A DNA stretch of 64,000 nt from NCBI GenBank assembly GCA_030737875.1, contig CM060912.1:130891993-130955992 (forward strand), given 5' to 3'. Origin of the DNA: Allium sativum (lineage: Eukaryota > Streptophyta > Magnoliopsida > Asparagales > Amaryllidaceae). Positions 24,231 through 35,821 of this stretch are shown in pieces (position 1 is the first letter of the stretch; the number at the start of each line of letters is the position of its first letter). The position numbers and the translations under genes were made by a program. The notes under the pieces are model-generated. The model saw only the letters and a program-made list of their open reading frames with translations, was not told the origin of the DNA and made no database searches.

Positions 24231-25552
24231 GGTTTGAATATAACGCACCGCGCAGCGACCGTTCGCGAAATTCGATCATTGACTTTGAATGGACGTAGCG
24301 GGAGATCCGACCATCGGATTCTCCTAAAACCGGAACCGTTGGGTTCGTATCGAAAAGAGCTTCCAACGAATATGAGAGATTTGAAATCTAACGGTTGAAT
24401 TTGGAAATATGTCCAAATCAAATTTGGAAAAGGTCGCTATGGCCGCAGTTCGGTGGCCGTTATTGGAAACCGACTGAAATATCGATAATAAAAATTTTAA
24501 AAATATTAAAAATTTGTGTAAAATCATAATAAGTGATTTGGGAAGAATTGGGATGAAAGTATAAAACTCTGGATGGGTTAAAACTCATTTGGATGCTACA
24601 TCGAATATGAACCTAAATTTGAACAATGAAATGGAATGTAAATCATCTTGTCGAATGGTGTATAACCTAAATTTAGTAGAGGAATCGAGTCAAATGGAGT
24701 TTAACTCAGGAAATTTAATAAAATGATTTGAGAACTAATTTTGAAAAAAAATTCGAGGGTAAACATTTCCTTAATTCCAATCATGAGAGGGTGGGTCGAG
24801 TAAATAAGCATGTTAATGGAATAACATTTCATGTAACTTAAATGGGAAAAATATAGAAATGTATCGGAATTGAGTAAACAAATTTAATTCAAATCCATTT
24901 TTCCGAGTAAAGAGATAATAACAACTGAAATGAATAAGTTGAAATGAACTTGAGTAAGATAGACGATGGCATAATATGAATAAAATAAAATAAAATTTGC
25001 TTAATACAAGTGAAATAAACGGGAGTATACTTAAGCGATAAAGGATAAACTTCATTTGGGTTGCTGGCTTGACATAAAAATATTGGTTTTGGGGTTAAAT
25101 GATTAATGTATGTTAGGTAAGTTGCTATATATTGTATATATGTTGATTTTCATGTATATGTAAGTTTTGGCAGGTGTAAGAAGTCACATTTCGTTTTGAA
25201 GCTCGCTTGTGCTAAATACTAAATGCAAAGGTAAATAAAAACCGCAAAATAAACGCTAAACGAGGTACGTACTTGTGGTATATGGTTTTGTGGTTTTATA
25301 TTTTGTTTTCCCCACTTTTGGGATACCTCATCGTTGGATGAGATGTATATTGAGTACATATATGTTTTGAGATTCTCCCCGGACCTCTCCGTACAAAGGA
25401 GATGCTGCCGAAATTTTCTGTGATTTCGGAAGTTAGAAAATTTTACGAGTTTTACAACTATACTTGTCTTGAAAATATTATTTTAAGCATGAATTTGAAA
25501 TCTATATGCACTTAATATCAGTTCGTTCTCTTTTCGAGGACGAAAAGACTTT

Positions 25553-25565
25553 AAGTGGGGGAGAA
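25553..25565 (+). other. E5 polypurine tract
   Basis: AAGTGGGGGAGAA directly abutting the 3' LTR. Confidence 0.92.
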
Positions 25566-28500
25566 TGTAACGACCTGAAAATCCGAACCAAATTGAAAAT
25601 GTCATTTTGGCTAATTTAAAGAATTTCGAATATTTAAAGTGATTTATTTCAAATAATAACGACGAAAAAATTATTATAATCAAAGTAAAAAACGAATAAA
25701 TTTATTTTAATTATATAACGAGCCTGAAATGGCGCGGCAGTTTGAAAATTCGATTTTAAATTTCAATTGAATGTATAAAATTCGTTTTAAATCAGAATGG
25801 GGACGACCCGGGAAAATATAACTCTGTTTGACGATATCTTTCCAACGAATGTGAAATATCGAATTTCCGTAATGAAGATCAAAAGTTATGATCAAATGAA
25901 TTTTCAGAATAGTCGCTATAGAATTTATAAGGGCCTGTAAAATAGCCATTTTTCAAACGACCTCTGTTTTCGATGAAACCACCTCTGTTGGATCTGGAAT
26001 GTCGAATTATTGCTAGGTTTCAATTTTCAGAATTTTTCGAATTAATATGTGAGCGTGGCAAGTGAAAACGCGTTTTGTCAGTTGACAGTTAAATTGGATC
26101 GACCCGAAAAAGGCCATTTTTCCAACGGTCTCGGAATTCAACGAAATTAGTTTCGTTGGAATCGTATCGTCGAAACATAACCAAAAATAATTTTTCTGGA
26201 TTTTCAGGGTCAGTATGTGGGCCCGGTAAGGTGAAATGTACGTTCGAATTGATATACGGTAGCGCTGTGTGTGTTAATGTGTCTGGACCTTATATTTATA
26301 TATATACAAGCCCAATCTCCACCACATCAGCCCATTCTCTATCTCCACATTTCTATTTTTCCATCCATGGCTGAAAATTATTTAATTTTAATTTAAAATC
26401 AAAATATAGCTCAAAAATAAAATCTTCCCAAAACCCATCGAATTATATATCAAACTGAAGATCTCGACGAGTAGATCACAGATCTGCAGTTCGTTTCAAC
26501 ATGCATTGAGCGGATCGACCGGAATTCGCGGTCAAAGCTGAGAAAATTCGTAACCCTAGGGTTTGAATTGGGGTTTTTCGATCTAGGCTTCAATCGACGA
26601 ATCCGGCTTCTGGGTATTGTTGAGGATGGTGTGTAGAGTTGATCTATGGTGGTCGGAGGTCAGATGGTGTTGTGGTTGGCCGGATTTTCGCCGTCGAAGG
26701 CCAGAACTGGCGTGCGTTCAAGCCGCCGGCGACGGAGGAGGAAGCCACCGGAGGTGGCCACTCCGGTGTCGATGGGTGCGCCAGGAGACAAGCTCGACGA
26801 TGGTGGCGGTCCCGGAGTCTACGGTGGTCGGACGAGGGAGCAAAAGTCGGTCAAAGTTGTGAATGGATGGGTTGTTTTCAACGTGAGTTACTGTAGCGTG
26901 GAGTAGAGAGAACGAGCGGGAAGAGCATGCTGACGTGGCAAAACACCAATGGGTGGGTTATTATTTAAATAATTTTTATATATTTAGTTTTCAAAATGCG
27001 AAAAACACTCATAACTTTCTCGTATGAGGTCGGATTGACGCACGGTTTGTTGCGTTGGGATCGTGGCGGAGTTGCGGACGTTTTGACACAAATTTCACTA
27101 CATTTGGAGACTGTCAAATTTTGGGCCTTTTCTGGACGTTCGATGCAAATTGTAGCGCAAAGGTGAGTGTTTCTTCACTCACGTAAGACTGAATTTATCC
27201 CATAGTTATCGAATTTATATATGAAATAATTTTGGTTGCATGGTTGTGATTGGTTGTGAACTTGGTTGCTTGAAATTGATTGCCAGTGTATTTACATGGA
27301 AAGTTGATCGACAATTAGTTATTTATTTAAATTTAAATTTCTAATTGGAAATTCGAATCCTCGAGAATGTCGGAAACTGGTTAATGTTGACCAGTTGAAA
27401 AGTTGTGTAATGGATGTTTGGTTGTATTTTATTACTGAATTGATATACCACTGTTGATGCTTCATATTCAGTATGTTGTGTTGTATGTGATTTTGACGAT
27501 AATCCCATTGAACCTTGATGTTACGGGCATCGAATAAACCAGGATTTGTCGATAAAATGAATTAAGAACACAAAGTGAAATGATAAACCTCTGTGACCCT
27601 GATTTGGATTGAAATGATAGATCCATCCCTGAATATCGAGAAATTAAATTTAAATCACTTGGCCATAAGATAGCAAATTATATACGGACACCGGTCGGTT
27701 AAATAAAATTTGGTTTAACCATGAATTTTGAAAATTTATTGTTTAACGACAATAAGCGATGTTTTATAATTTATTTTCCTTTGTATTTGAAGTTGAAATA
27801 TAAATAAAAAGGGAAATGAATTTGTGTTGTAATTATAAGTTAAATACCAAGTGAAATTGATTTTTACTCAAATTTATTTGAAATTGAATGGTCTTGCATG
27901 TCTTGAGATTTACTTAAAATCAGCCATAAATTGAAATAAAGATGAATTTGAACTCGATATTTGTTATACATTAAAAATCTTTGAAACGACGAAATGAATT
28001 TGTAAATTTCAAAGTATGTATAAATCGAAGCTTGAAAATGGGAATATGGCTCAAAGTTTAACCTTTGTCGTTGGGTTTAAGTTGATTTAGTTAAATAAGT
28101 CTGGAAGTGGAAATTTAATAAATTTAAATGATCGAAATCGAACTCGGCTTATTTGTTATGAATTGAGATCGTTGAATGGGCACTCGGGTTAAAAATAACC
28201 ATCTGAATTGGAATTGGCCAAATTTGAAATGAATGTATATTTGAAATGAAGTCGATCGGGATTGTGAATTCGAATTGATTTACTTGAAGTTGAAATACAA
28301 CTGCAAGTGTAAACGAAATCTGGGCGAAACGATGCTAATTCCAACTATAGTATGTCAAAACTATTTTTCCAAAACTATTTTGATAATAAATTAAATTTCA
28401 TTATAACTATTTATTTTATAAATTATTTAAATAAAATACTTTATAATTATTAATTACTTATTTTATGAATTATTTTAATGTTTTAATTATTTTGTCAAAC

Positions 28501-29877
28501 TCTACTTTTATTACTAACTATTATTTCAAATTATTTTAATTATACCTTTAAACTATTTAAATGTATTGTTAATTAATTTGATATTCAAATTTTATATAAG
28601 TTGGAATTAGTTCAAGATGTTGAGCGTAAATGGGAAAATCCCATTTGAATAATATTCTATTTAGAATATGAAAATGAATTTCGAAACATGATATTTTGAT
28701 ATGAAACCCGAACTCCTTTGAAAGGTAAAAGCACTGACCGGTGTGAAAAATGTAAACGGTGGGTTGTCAAGGAGACCGGAGTCGACATAAGGCATACTCT
28801 CTGTCAGTGTCGATACCACTTTGACAACTGTGTACGCGGTGGAATTCCAGAACCGAAGTAGGCTGGTATGGAGGCGATTACTGGATTTGAAGAAAGAGAA
28901 CGATGATGGATTAGCCTTGACCTACGGGTCATAATTGAAATGACTAAAACAGGAGCCATCCCCGGGTTAATGAGATCGCATCTCTGGTCGAACGCGCTCC
29001 TTCGAAACCATCTCTATTACTGTTGTGATCGATTTGGGTGCACCCCTTTGAATATGGGAATGTCGTTCGAGGTGGGCGGTAGTTGCGGCTATGCGTTACC
29101 ACCGGCCTGGGGCCCGCGAATTCGGTAGAATCCTACCGGGGTATTCCTCAGTGCCTTGTCATATTATCCTGATCGAGCCCCTACGATTTTGATTTAACGT
29201 TGTCGTATCACGGCGCATCCCTATCCACCGACGTACTGGTGTGTTATATGCAAACTGTACGGCAATGGTATAAACGGCGTAAGGGTAACATGGTAATCCC
29301 GCTTACGCTATTTTCGATAATTATACTTTACTGAATAAACACTATTGTAATAGCGTATTATACTATGTATGTATTAGTTTAACGGATCCTTGAGAGATGG
29401 AAAAATCCCGTAACGTCTCTTGAGTTACTGCACCTTGACACCGATATTATTCTGTATTTTAATTTGACTAATATGAGATGATTTAGTGCTGATTCGAGTG
29501 TTTGTTGTGTTTTCTTTTTATGCAATACGCTCGGGTCAGCAGATGTTGCAGTTAATGAAGATTGTCTTGCCTTGGAGATCGAAGACGGAGTTTGATATAC
29601 ATGTATCCACTACATTCTATTTCCGCTGCATTATGTGTATGTAAGTGTATAACTCTGATTGATTTGAATATTGTAACTCAAATGTATATGTTTAAATGTT
29701 TTGAAATATTATTTGTTTATTATATGTTGTCCTTCCGCTGTGAGGTTCTGTGATTGTTTTTCTTCCTTTCTTCTTTTTCTTCTTTTTCCCCAAATAACTA
29801 TCTGGGTTGGCGATTCGTTTGGGTCGACATGTGTGGTTTATTGTCGGTTTAAACGGTCAAAAATCCGGGTCGTTACA
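25566..29877 (+). repeat. E5 3' LTR (4312 bp)
   Basis: Near-identical to 18807-23102, with a few substitutions and a 17-bp duplication near 28231. It ends at 29877 with CGTTACA, followed by TATAG. Confidence 0.95.
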
Positions 29878-30329
29878 TATAGTTATTATATATAGATAAA
29901 AATGTGATTTTTATTATCGAACAATTTATTTCAAAATATGAATACCATTCAACACATGAATTTCTAATCAACGAATGAATATCAATTCAACACATGAATG
30001 TTTTCTATAGTTTCTATATATAGATAAAAATGTGATTTTTATTATCGAACAATTTATTTCAAAATATGAATACCATTCAACACATGAATTTCTAATCAAC
30101 GAATGAATATCAATTCAACACATGAATGTTTTCTATATAAGGAATAAATATAGTTTAAGCATATGAAAATAATTCAAACACACGAATATTATTCAAAATT
30201 TCGGCAGCATAACGGCAGGGTAGTTACACCGGGACCGTCCCTAGTACGGCTCCTCGCTCTACCTTAAAACCTCGCGGTTTTTGACAATGGGGATCATGCA
30301 TCTAGTTCGCACGCAGGCGGCATGTATAT

Positions 30330-32217
30330 ATTTTATTTCAATAATTTAAAAACTGTTTTTTTTTAGAATTCAAAACTGATTTTATAATGATTTAAAAACT
30401 GTTTTTTTTAGAATTCAAAACTGATTTTATTTTAATAATTTAAAAACTGTTTTTTTTTAGAATTCAAAACTGATTTTATAATGATTTAAAAACTGTTTTT
30501 TTTAGAATTCAGAACTGATTTTATAATGATTTAAAAACTGTTTTTTTTAGAGTTCAAAACTGATTTTATAATGATTTAAAAACTGTTTTTTTTAGAATTC
30601 AAAACTGATTTTATAATGATTTAAAAACTGTTTTTTTTAGAATTCAAAACTGATTTTATAATGATTTAAAAACTGTTTTTTTTGGGATTCAACACCGATT
30701 TTTAAAGCAAAGAAAAACTGATTTTTAGAAAAGTTAAAAACTAATTATTTAAAAGATTTAAAAACTGATTTTTAGAAAAGATAAAAACTGATTTTAAAAG
30801 CAAAGAAAAACTGATTTTAAAAGCAATTAAAAACTGATTTTAAAAGCCAAGAAAAACTGATTTTGATATATTGAAAGTCGAAGTAAAAATCAGATTTTTT
30901 TTATATATTGAAAGTCGAAGTAAAAATCATATTTTTATATATTGAATAGCATCGTAAAAATTCGATTTTTACATATGTAGAGAATACGGGCGAAAGCGAC
31001 AAAAGGCGAAGATTTCTATAAAGGAAGAGTCGTGAAGTTGGATAGCTATTGGTGAGATTTCTGATTTAAAAATATTTTATATGTGTGAAATGAAAGTGAA
31101 TTGCTATCTATAAATATATATCTATATATATATATATACGCCCCCTCGTCCACAAACCATGGACGATATTTATTGATTGAAATTAGTGTGAAAATTGATT
31201 GATAGCGAATGGTTGTTTGGGATTTTTTATTTCATTTCCACAAACTAATCCTATGTGGTTTCAACCAAATATTTCTCAACCACAAATGGGTATTTTTCAA
31301 CCGCAATCAACCAATATCAATCACAAACAATCCCAAACAACCATTCGCTATCAATCAATTTTCACACCAATTTCAATCAATAAATATCGTCCATGGTTTG
31401 TGGACGAGGGGGCGTATATATATATATAGATATATATTTATAGATAGCAATTCACTTTCATTTCACACATATAAAATATTTTTAAATCAAAAATCTCACC
31501 AATAGCTATCCAACTTCACGACTCTTCCTTTATAGAAATCTTCGCCTTTTGTCGCTTTCGCCCGTATTCTCTACATATGTAAAAATCGAATTTTTACGAT
31601 GCTATTCAATATATAAAAATATGATTTTTACTTCGACTTTCAATATATAAAAAAATCTGATTTTTACTTCGACTTTCAATATATCAAAATCAGTTTTTCT
31701 TTTCTTTTAAAATCAGTTTTTAATTGCTTTTAAAATCAGTTTTTCTTTGCTTTTAAAATCAGTTTTTATCTTTTCTAAAAATCAGTTTTTAAATCTTTTA
31801 AATAATCAGTTTTTAACTTTTCTAAAAATCAGTTTTTCTTTGCTTTAAAAATCGGTTTTGAATCCTAAAAAAAACAGTTTTTAAATCATTATAAAATCAG
31901 TTTTGAATTCTAAAAAAAACAGTTTTTAAATCATTATAAAATCAGTTTTGAATTCTAAAAAAAACAGTTTTTAAATCATTATAAAATCAGTTTTGAATTC
32001 TAAAAAAAAATAGTTTTTAAATCATTATAAAATCAGTTTTGAATTCTAAAAAAAACAGTTTTTAAATCATTATAAAATCAGTTTTGAATTCTAAAAAAAA
32101 CAGTTTTTAAATTATTAAAATAAAATCAGTTTTGAATTCTAAAAAAAACAGTTTTTAAATCATTATAAAATCAGTTTTGAATTCTAAAAAAACAGTTTTT
32201 AAATTATTAAAATAAAA
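30330..32217. repeat. 0.9 kb inverted repeat (giant hairpin) in E4 LTR
   Basis: The left arm, about 30330-31224, is nearly the exact reverse complement of the right arm, about 31329-32217, around a loop of about 104 bp. Check points: GAATGGTTGTTTGGGATT at the left inner edge against AATCCCAAACAACCATTC on the right, and CCATGGACGATATTTATTGA against its complement further out. A 45-bp tandem repeat (AATTC, A-run, CAGTTTTTAAATCATTATAA) fills the outer part of both arms. A transcript from either strand would fold into a long double-stranded RNA. Confidence 0.92.
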
Positions 32218-32229
32218 TAACAAAATACT

Positions 32230-32455
32230 TACAGAGGGGGGGGGTTTGGAGACGTCGGCGGCAGCTTCGAGGTGGCAGGATGCTCCGCGAGGGGGAGGCT
32301 CGATTTGATTCGACGGGGGGGTTTGGAGATGTCGGCGGCAGCTTCGAGGTGGCGGCGCTCGGGGTTCGAACGGGGGAGGCTGAACGGAGGGCGGCTTCGA
32401 GGTGTCGTTCGGTGGGAGGAGGCTGAATGGAGGGCGGCTTCGAGGTTTAGGTTTC
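32230..32455. repeat. G-rich block with repeated GGCAGCTTCGAGGTGGC
   Basis: Several runs of 5-10 G and a direct repeat of GGGGGTTTGGAGAYGTCGGC occur on the plus strand, with a further G15-type run near 32492. Copies are at about 36615-36830 and 40965-41175. In element sense the block is C-rich and lies downstream of a possible TATA (32534-32550), so it would be leader. Confidence 0.7.
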
Positions 32456-32533
32456 CTTTCTTTTCTTTTATTTCGTTTTCTGATTATGAATCGGGGGGGG
32501 GGGGGGGCAGAAAGGAGATAAAGGAGGGAAGTA

Positions 32534-32550
32534 AAATATATATATTTTTT
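32534..32550 (-). promoter_or_regulatory. Possible TATA region, E4 3' LTR
   Basis: A/T-rich AAAATATATATATTT on the minus strand at a position comparable with the TATA boxes of the sister LTRs. It is weaker in the copy at about 36910-36925 and reduced to AAAATATT in the third copy near 41258. Confidence 0.3.
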
Positions 32551-33408
32551 TTTATTTAAATTAATTGCATAAAGTTGACTTTTACCCATGACCTCGAAAC
32601 GAGGCCCACCGCCTGTCGTCCATAGCGTTTAACTCCCATTCCGAACACAATGGGATATGTATCGCAAGCTGATTTGATCGTTACAATCAGTTTCCGTTGA
32701 ATTTACATTTAAATCTCTATATTGAATTTTAAACGCACATTTCAAATTACCGGGGTCACATACTAACTAGAAAAATTCCAGAAAAATATTTTCTAGCTTC
32801 GTATTGACGATACGGTCCTAACAAAACTAGTTTCGTCGAATTCTGAGACCGTTTGTAAAATGGCCAATTTCCAGTCGATTAAACTCAACAGAAACTGGTC
32901 AAACGCGTTTTCTTTTGCCATGCTCACATATTGATTCGAAAAATTATGAAATTTGAAACCTAGCAATAACTTGACACTGCGGATCTAACAAAAGTGGTTT
33001 CGTCCAAATCCGAGGTCATTTGCAAAATGTCCATTTTTAAGGGCCTGAATTCCATAGCGACTATTCAGAATTTTCAACTGGACATATCTTTTGATTCCCG
33101 CTATCAAATTTCGATTGGTTAGATTCGTTAGAAAGATATTACCAATAAGATCCTAATGTTTTTGGTTTCACTAAAATACGGATTGTTTTGCACCCGGTAT
33201 ATTCAATTGAAGTTTGAAATCGAATTATCGAACTACCGCGCTATTTTCAATTCTATATATAATTATAATTAATTATATTCGTTTTCAAATGTCGACTCAA
33301 CTCAGTTTTCATCGCCATTATTTAAAATATTTATTTTAAATATTTAAAATCCATTATTTTAGCCAATTTAAAAATTTTAAATTGGTTCAGATTTTCTGGG
33401 TCGTTACA

Positions 33409-33424
33409 ATCTCCCCCACTTAAA
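33409..33424 (-). other. E4 polypurine tract, copy A
   Basis: On the minus strand it reads AAGTGGGGGAGAT next to TGTAACGACC, preceded by TTTTCGAGGACGAAAAG. Copy B is at 37786-37801. Confidence 0.88.
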
Positions 33425-33831
33425 ACTTTTCGTCCTCGAAAAGGAATAAAGTCGAAAGTGGTTTGATAAATCTACGATCACACAACACAACAACCAATCC
33501 AATTGTTTTTTTTTAACCTTTCAAAGCCATACAAATTAATTCCTATTTTTCTTCTAAAATCATTCAAACAATTATAATAGAATAGAGAATTAAATGGTGA
33601 GGTAAAGTATGGTAAATATACCTTGCACCGGAGTCAATCAGAGATATCTACCCGGCATCTGGGATAAGCTTTCTGAATGCTCTCCTCAGTCTCCCAAGTA
33701 CAATCTCGCGGATCTCCACTCCATTGCACTTTGACTAAGTGAACCTTCTTGTTTCTCAGCTCTTTGGTTTCTTTGCCGATAATCTTCAGCGGCTCTCGCC
33801 TCACGGCTAATTCTGGAGTAATTTCAATATC

Positions 33832-34830
33832 CTACTGAGCTGCTTCTTCCACGATCAAGTCTGGATCATGTACGTGCTTCCGAAGTTGAGATATATGAAA
33901 TACATCATGCACTCCAGGCAACCAGTCAGGCAATTTAACTTTATATGCGAGAGTTCCAATCCGTTCCAGAATAGGAAACGGACCAATGAATTTGGGTGCT
34001 AACTTTCCAGTTTTACCGAACCGGATAACTCCTCTCATCGGCGATACTTTCAAATATACATAGTCGCCAACTTCAAAGGATATATCTCTTCTTCTTCTAT
34101 CGGCATAACTCTTTTGTCGGCTTTGAGCGGCGAGTAATCGCTTCTTAATAAAATCGACTTTGTCGGCAGCTTCTCGAATCATATCGGGACCCAACACAAG
34201 TCTATTTCCAGGCTCGACCCAACAAGCAGGAGATCGGCAAGGTCTACCATACAATGCTTCGAATGGCGACATTGTCAGACTCGCCTGGTAGTTGTTGTTA
34301 TAAGAGAATTCAGCCAAATGTAGATGGTCTTCACATGATCCACCGAAATCTATAACACAAGCCCGCAATAGATCTTCTAAAATGCGATTCACCCTCTCAG
34401 TTTGACCGTCTGTCTGAGGATGATAAGCGGTGCTCAAGTTTAACTTCGTTCCGAGCTCGACTTGAAATGCTTCCCAGAATTTGCTAGTGAATATCGTATC
34501 TCTATCACTTACTATGCTGAGCGGCACTCCATGTAGCCTAACTATTTCCCTGAAGTAAATATGTGCCAGACTCTGAGCGGTTCTATTTGATTTGACAGGT
34601 ATGAAATGGGCGGTCTTCGTGAAGCGATCTACGATCACCCAAATACTGTCATTCCCCTTTCTGGTTCTGGGCAAACCATCAATGAAATCCATAGAAATAT
34701 GTTCCCACTTCCAGCCAGGAACTTCTAGTGGTTGTAATAATCCAGCCAATTTCTGTTGGTCACTCTTGACTAGCTGGCAAGTAGGGCATCGGCTAACGTA
34801 TATTGAAACGTCTCTCTTCATAGCCTTCAC
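33832..34830 (-). pseudogene. Integrase fragment, E4 copy A (nonsense-truncated)
   Basis: 332 residues of Tekay-type integrase. The CxxC half of the zinc finger is near 15-18, and the core has D48, D109 and E145 with the family D-35-E spacing. The GPF (GPY/F) motif and the HDVFHISQLRK segment follow. Compared with copy B, a Gln codon has become a stop at about 33832-33834, removing the last 66 residues with the chromodomain-like tail. The upstream end is also false: the integrase zinc finger is split from the RNase H frame by a one-base shift near 34827-34835 that copy B shares. Not functional as it stands. Confidence 0.88.
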
Positions 34831-35561
34831 CAGAATGTTCTTTTGAGATCGTTATACATTTTGGCCACACCAGGATGGATACTCAGCTTGGACTTGTGAC
34901 ACTCGTCTAACACTTCCCTTTTGAGTTCGGGGATGTCAGGAACACAAATCCTTCCTTTCAATCTCAGGGTCTCGTCGTTATCTATTTGAAAACACGAGGG
35001 TTCACCTTTCTGAATCCTTTTGATCATATCTTTAATAAAGTTATCCTCCTTCTGAAGAATAGATATTTTGTCAATCAAGGATGTCGTGATAATAAAGCTG
35101 GCAATCATTACATTCTTTCGGCTCAGAGCATCGGCCACGACATTGGCTTTCCCTGGAGTATATATAATTTCAAAGTCATATGCTGCAAGAAACTCCAGCC
35201 AACGCTGTTGCCTCAAATTTAAGTCCTTCTGAGTGAACAGATACTTTAACGACTGGTGATCTGTAAACAATTCAAATCTCTCGCCCAGAAGATAGTGTCT
35301 CCAGATTTTCAAAGAGAATATGATAGCTAATAACTCAAGATCATGAGTTACATAGTTTTTCTCGTGCGGCTTCAGTTGACGGCTAGCATAGGCAATAACT
35401 TGACCTCTTTGCATTAACACTGCTCCAAGGCCTTCTCTAGATGCATCAGTCCAGACTTTTAAATCTTGGTTGCCATCGATAATGGTTAACACTGGAGCAG
35501 TTGTCAACCTTAACTTTAGCTCCTCAAAAGCCTCCTCACTTTTTGCACCCGGTATATTCAA
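34827..35561 (-). pseudogene. RT-end and RNase H fragment, E4 copy A
   Basis: 244 residues. RNase H acidic residues are D39, E76, D101 and D144 in their normal contexts ([27 protein letters not shown]), then the first half of the integrase zinc finger ([11 protein letters not shown]). The first six or so residues come from LTR filler DNA, not pol, so the apparent start is an artefact of a deletion that removed gag, protease and most of RT. The frame ends where a one-base shift separates it from integrase. Confidence 0.88.
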
Positions 35562-35567
35562 TTGAAG
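35541..35567. other. 27-bp LTR-derived filler at pol/LTR deletion junction, copy A
   Basis: The 27 bases TTTTGCACCC...TTGAAG are identical to 33186-33212 inside the LTR, in the same orientation. They sit between pol and a truncated LTR. Copy B has them at 39918-39944. Confidence 0.85.
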
Positions 35568-35760
35568 TTTTTTTTATTTCATTTCCACAAACTAATCCTA
35601 TGTGGTTTCAACCAAATATTTCTCAACCACAAATGGGTATTTTTCAACCGCAATCAACCAATATCAATCACAAACAATCCCAAACAACCATTCGCTATCA
35701 ATCAATTTTCACACCAATTTCAATCAATAAATATCGTCCATGGTTTGTGGACGAGGGGGC

Positions 35761-35821
<61 letters not shown>

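Larger units (their letters stand above)
23103..25565 (+). other. E5 non-coding interior
   Basis: 2.46 kb with no credible reading frame. The primer site TGGTATCAGAGC is 23105-23116. A second polypurine-tract-like run AAGTGGGGGAGAGA lies at 23759-23772. A (TA)n run covers 24181-24226. The segment 24235-24440 resembles the modules inside E4's LTR at 17225-17460. The GTACAAAGGAG box is at 25388-25418. The true polypurine tract AAGTGGGGGAGAA is 25553-25565, after TTTTCGAGGACGAAAAG. Confidence 0.88.
18807..29877 (+). mobile_element. E5: youngest non-autonomous large-LTR element
   Basis: Complete plus-strand element: 5' LTR 18807-23102, primer site 23105-23116, non-coding interior to 25565, 3' LTR 25566-29877. 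It is flanked by TATAG on both sides. Termini are TGTAACGACCTG and CGGGTCGTTACA. By eye the LTRs differ at only scattered positions plus one 17-bp tandem insertion near 28231, so it is the most recent arrival. It has no gag or pol and is LARD-like. Confidence 0.95.
29878..33408 (-). repeat. E4 3' LTR, right part
   Basis: Continues the 128-bp array, then a 140-bp unique stretch, a large inverted repeat (30330-32217) and a G-rich block (32230-32455; C-rich in element sense). It ends with the family-typical LTR start, TGTAACGACCCAG on the minus strand at 33408. The part 31229-33408 recurs as the truncated LTRs at 35576-37785 and 39953-42127. Confidence 0.9.

Noticed and set aside
18284..30135. 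CRISPR-like look of the 128-bp repeats
   Set aside because: Direct tandem repeats with no unique spacers, in a plant LTR; no cas genes.
31199..31505. Frames over the hairpin loop (also 35501-35884 and 39878-40171)
   Set aside because: They run through (TA)n and the inverted-repeat arm, giving Tyr-Ile repeats; in the tandem copies they also cross the deletion junction.
32155..32589. Proline-rich minus-strand frame of 144 residues in the E4 LTR
   Set aside because: The frame is broken by G-run and microsatellite length changes in the other two LTR copies (absent in copy 2, shifted in copy 3), so it is not maintained.
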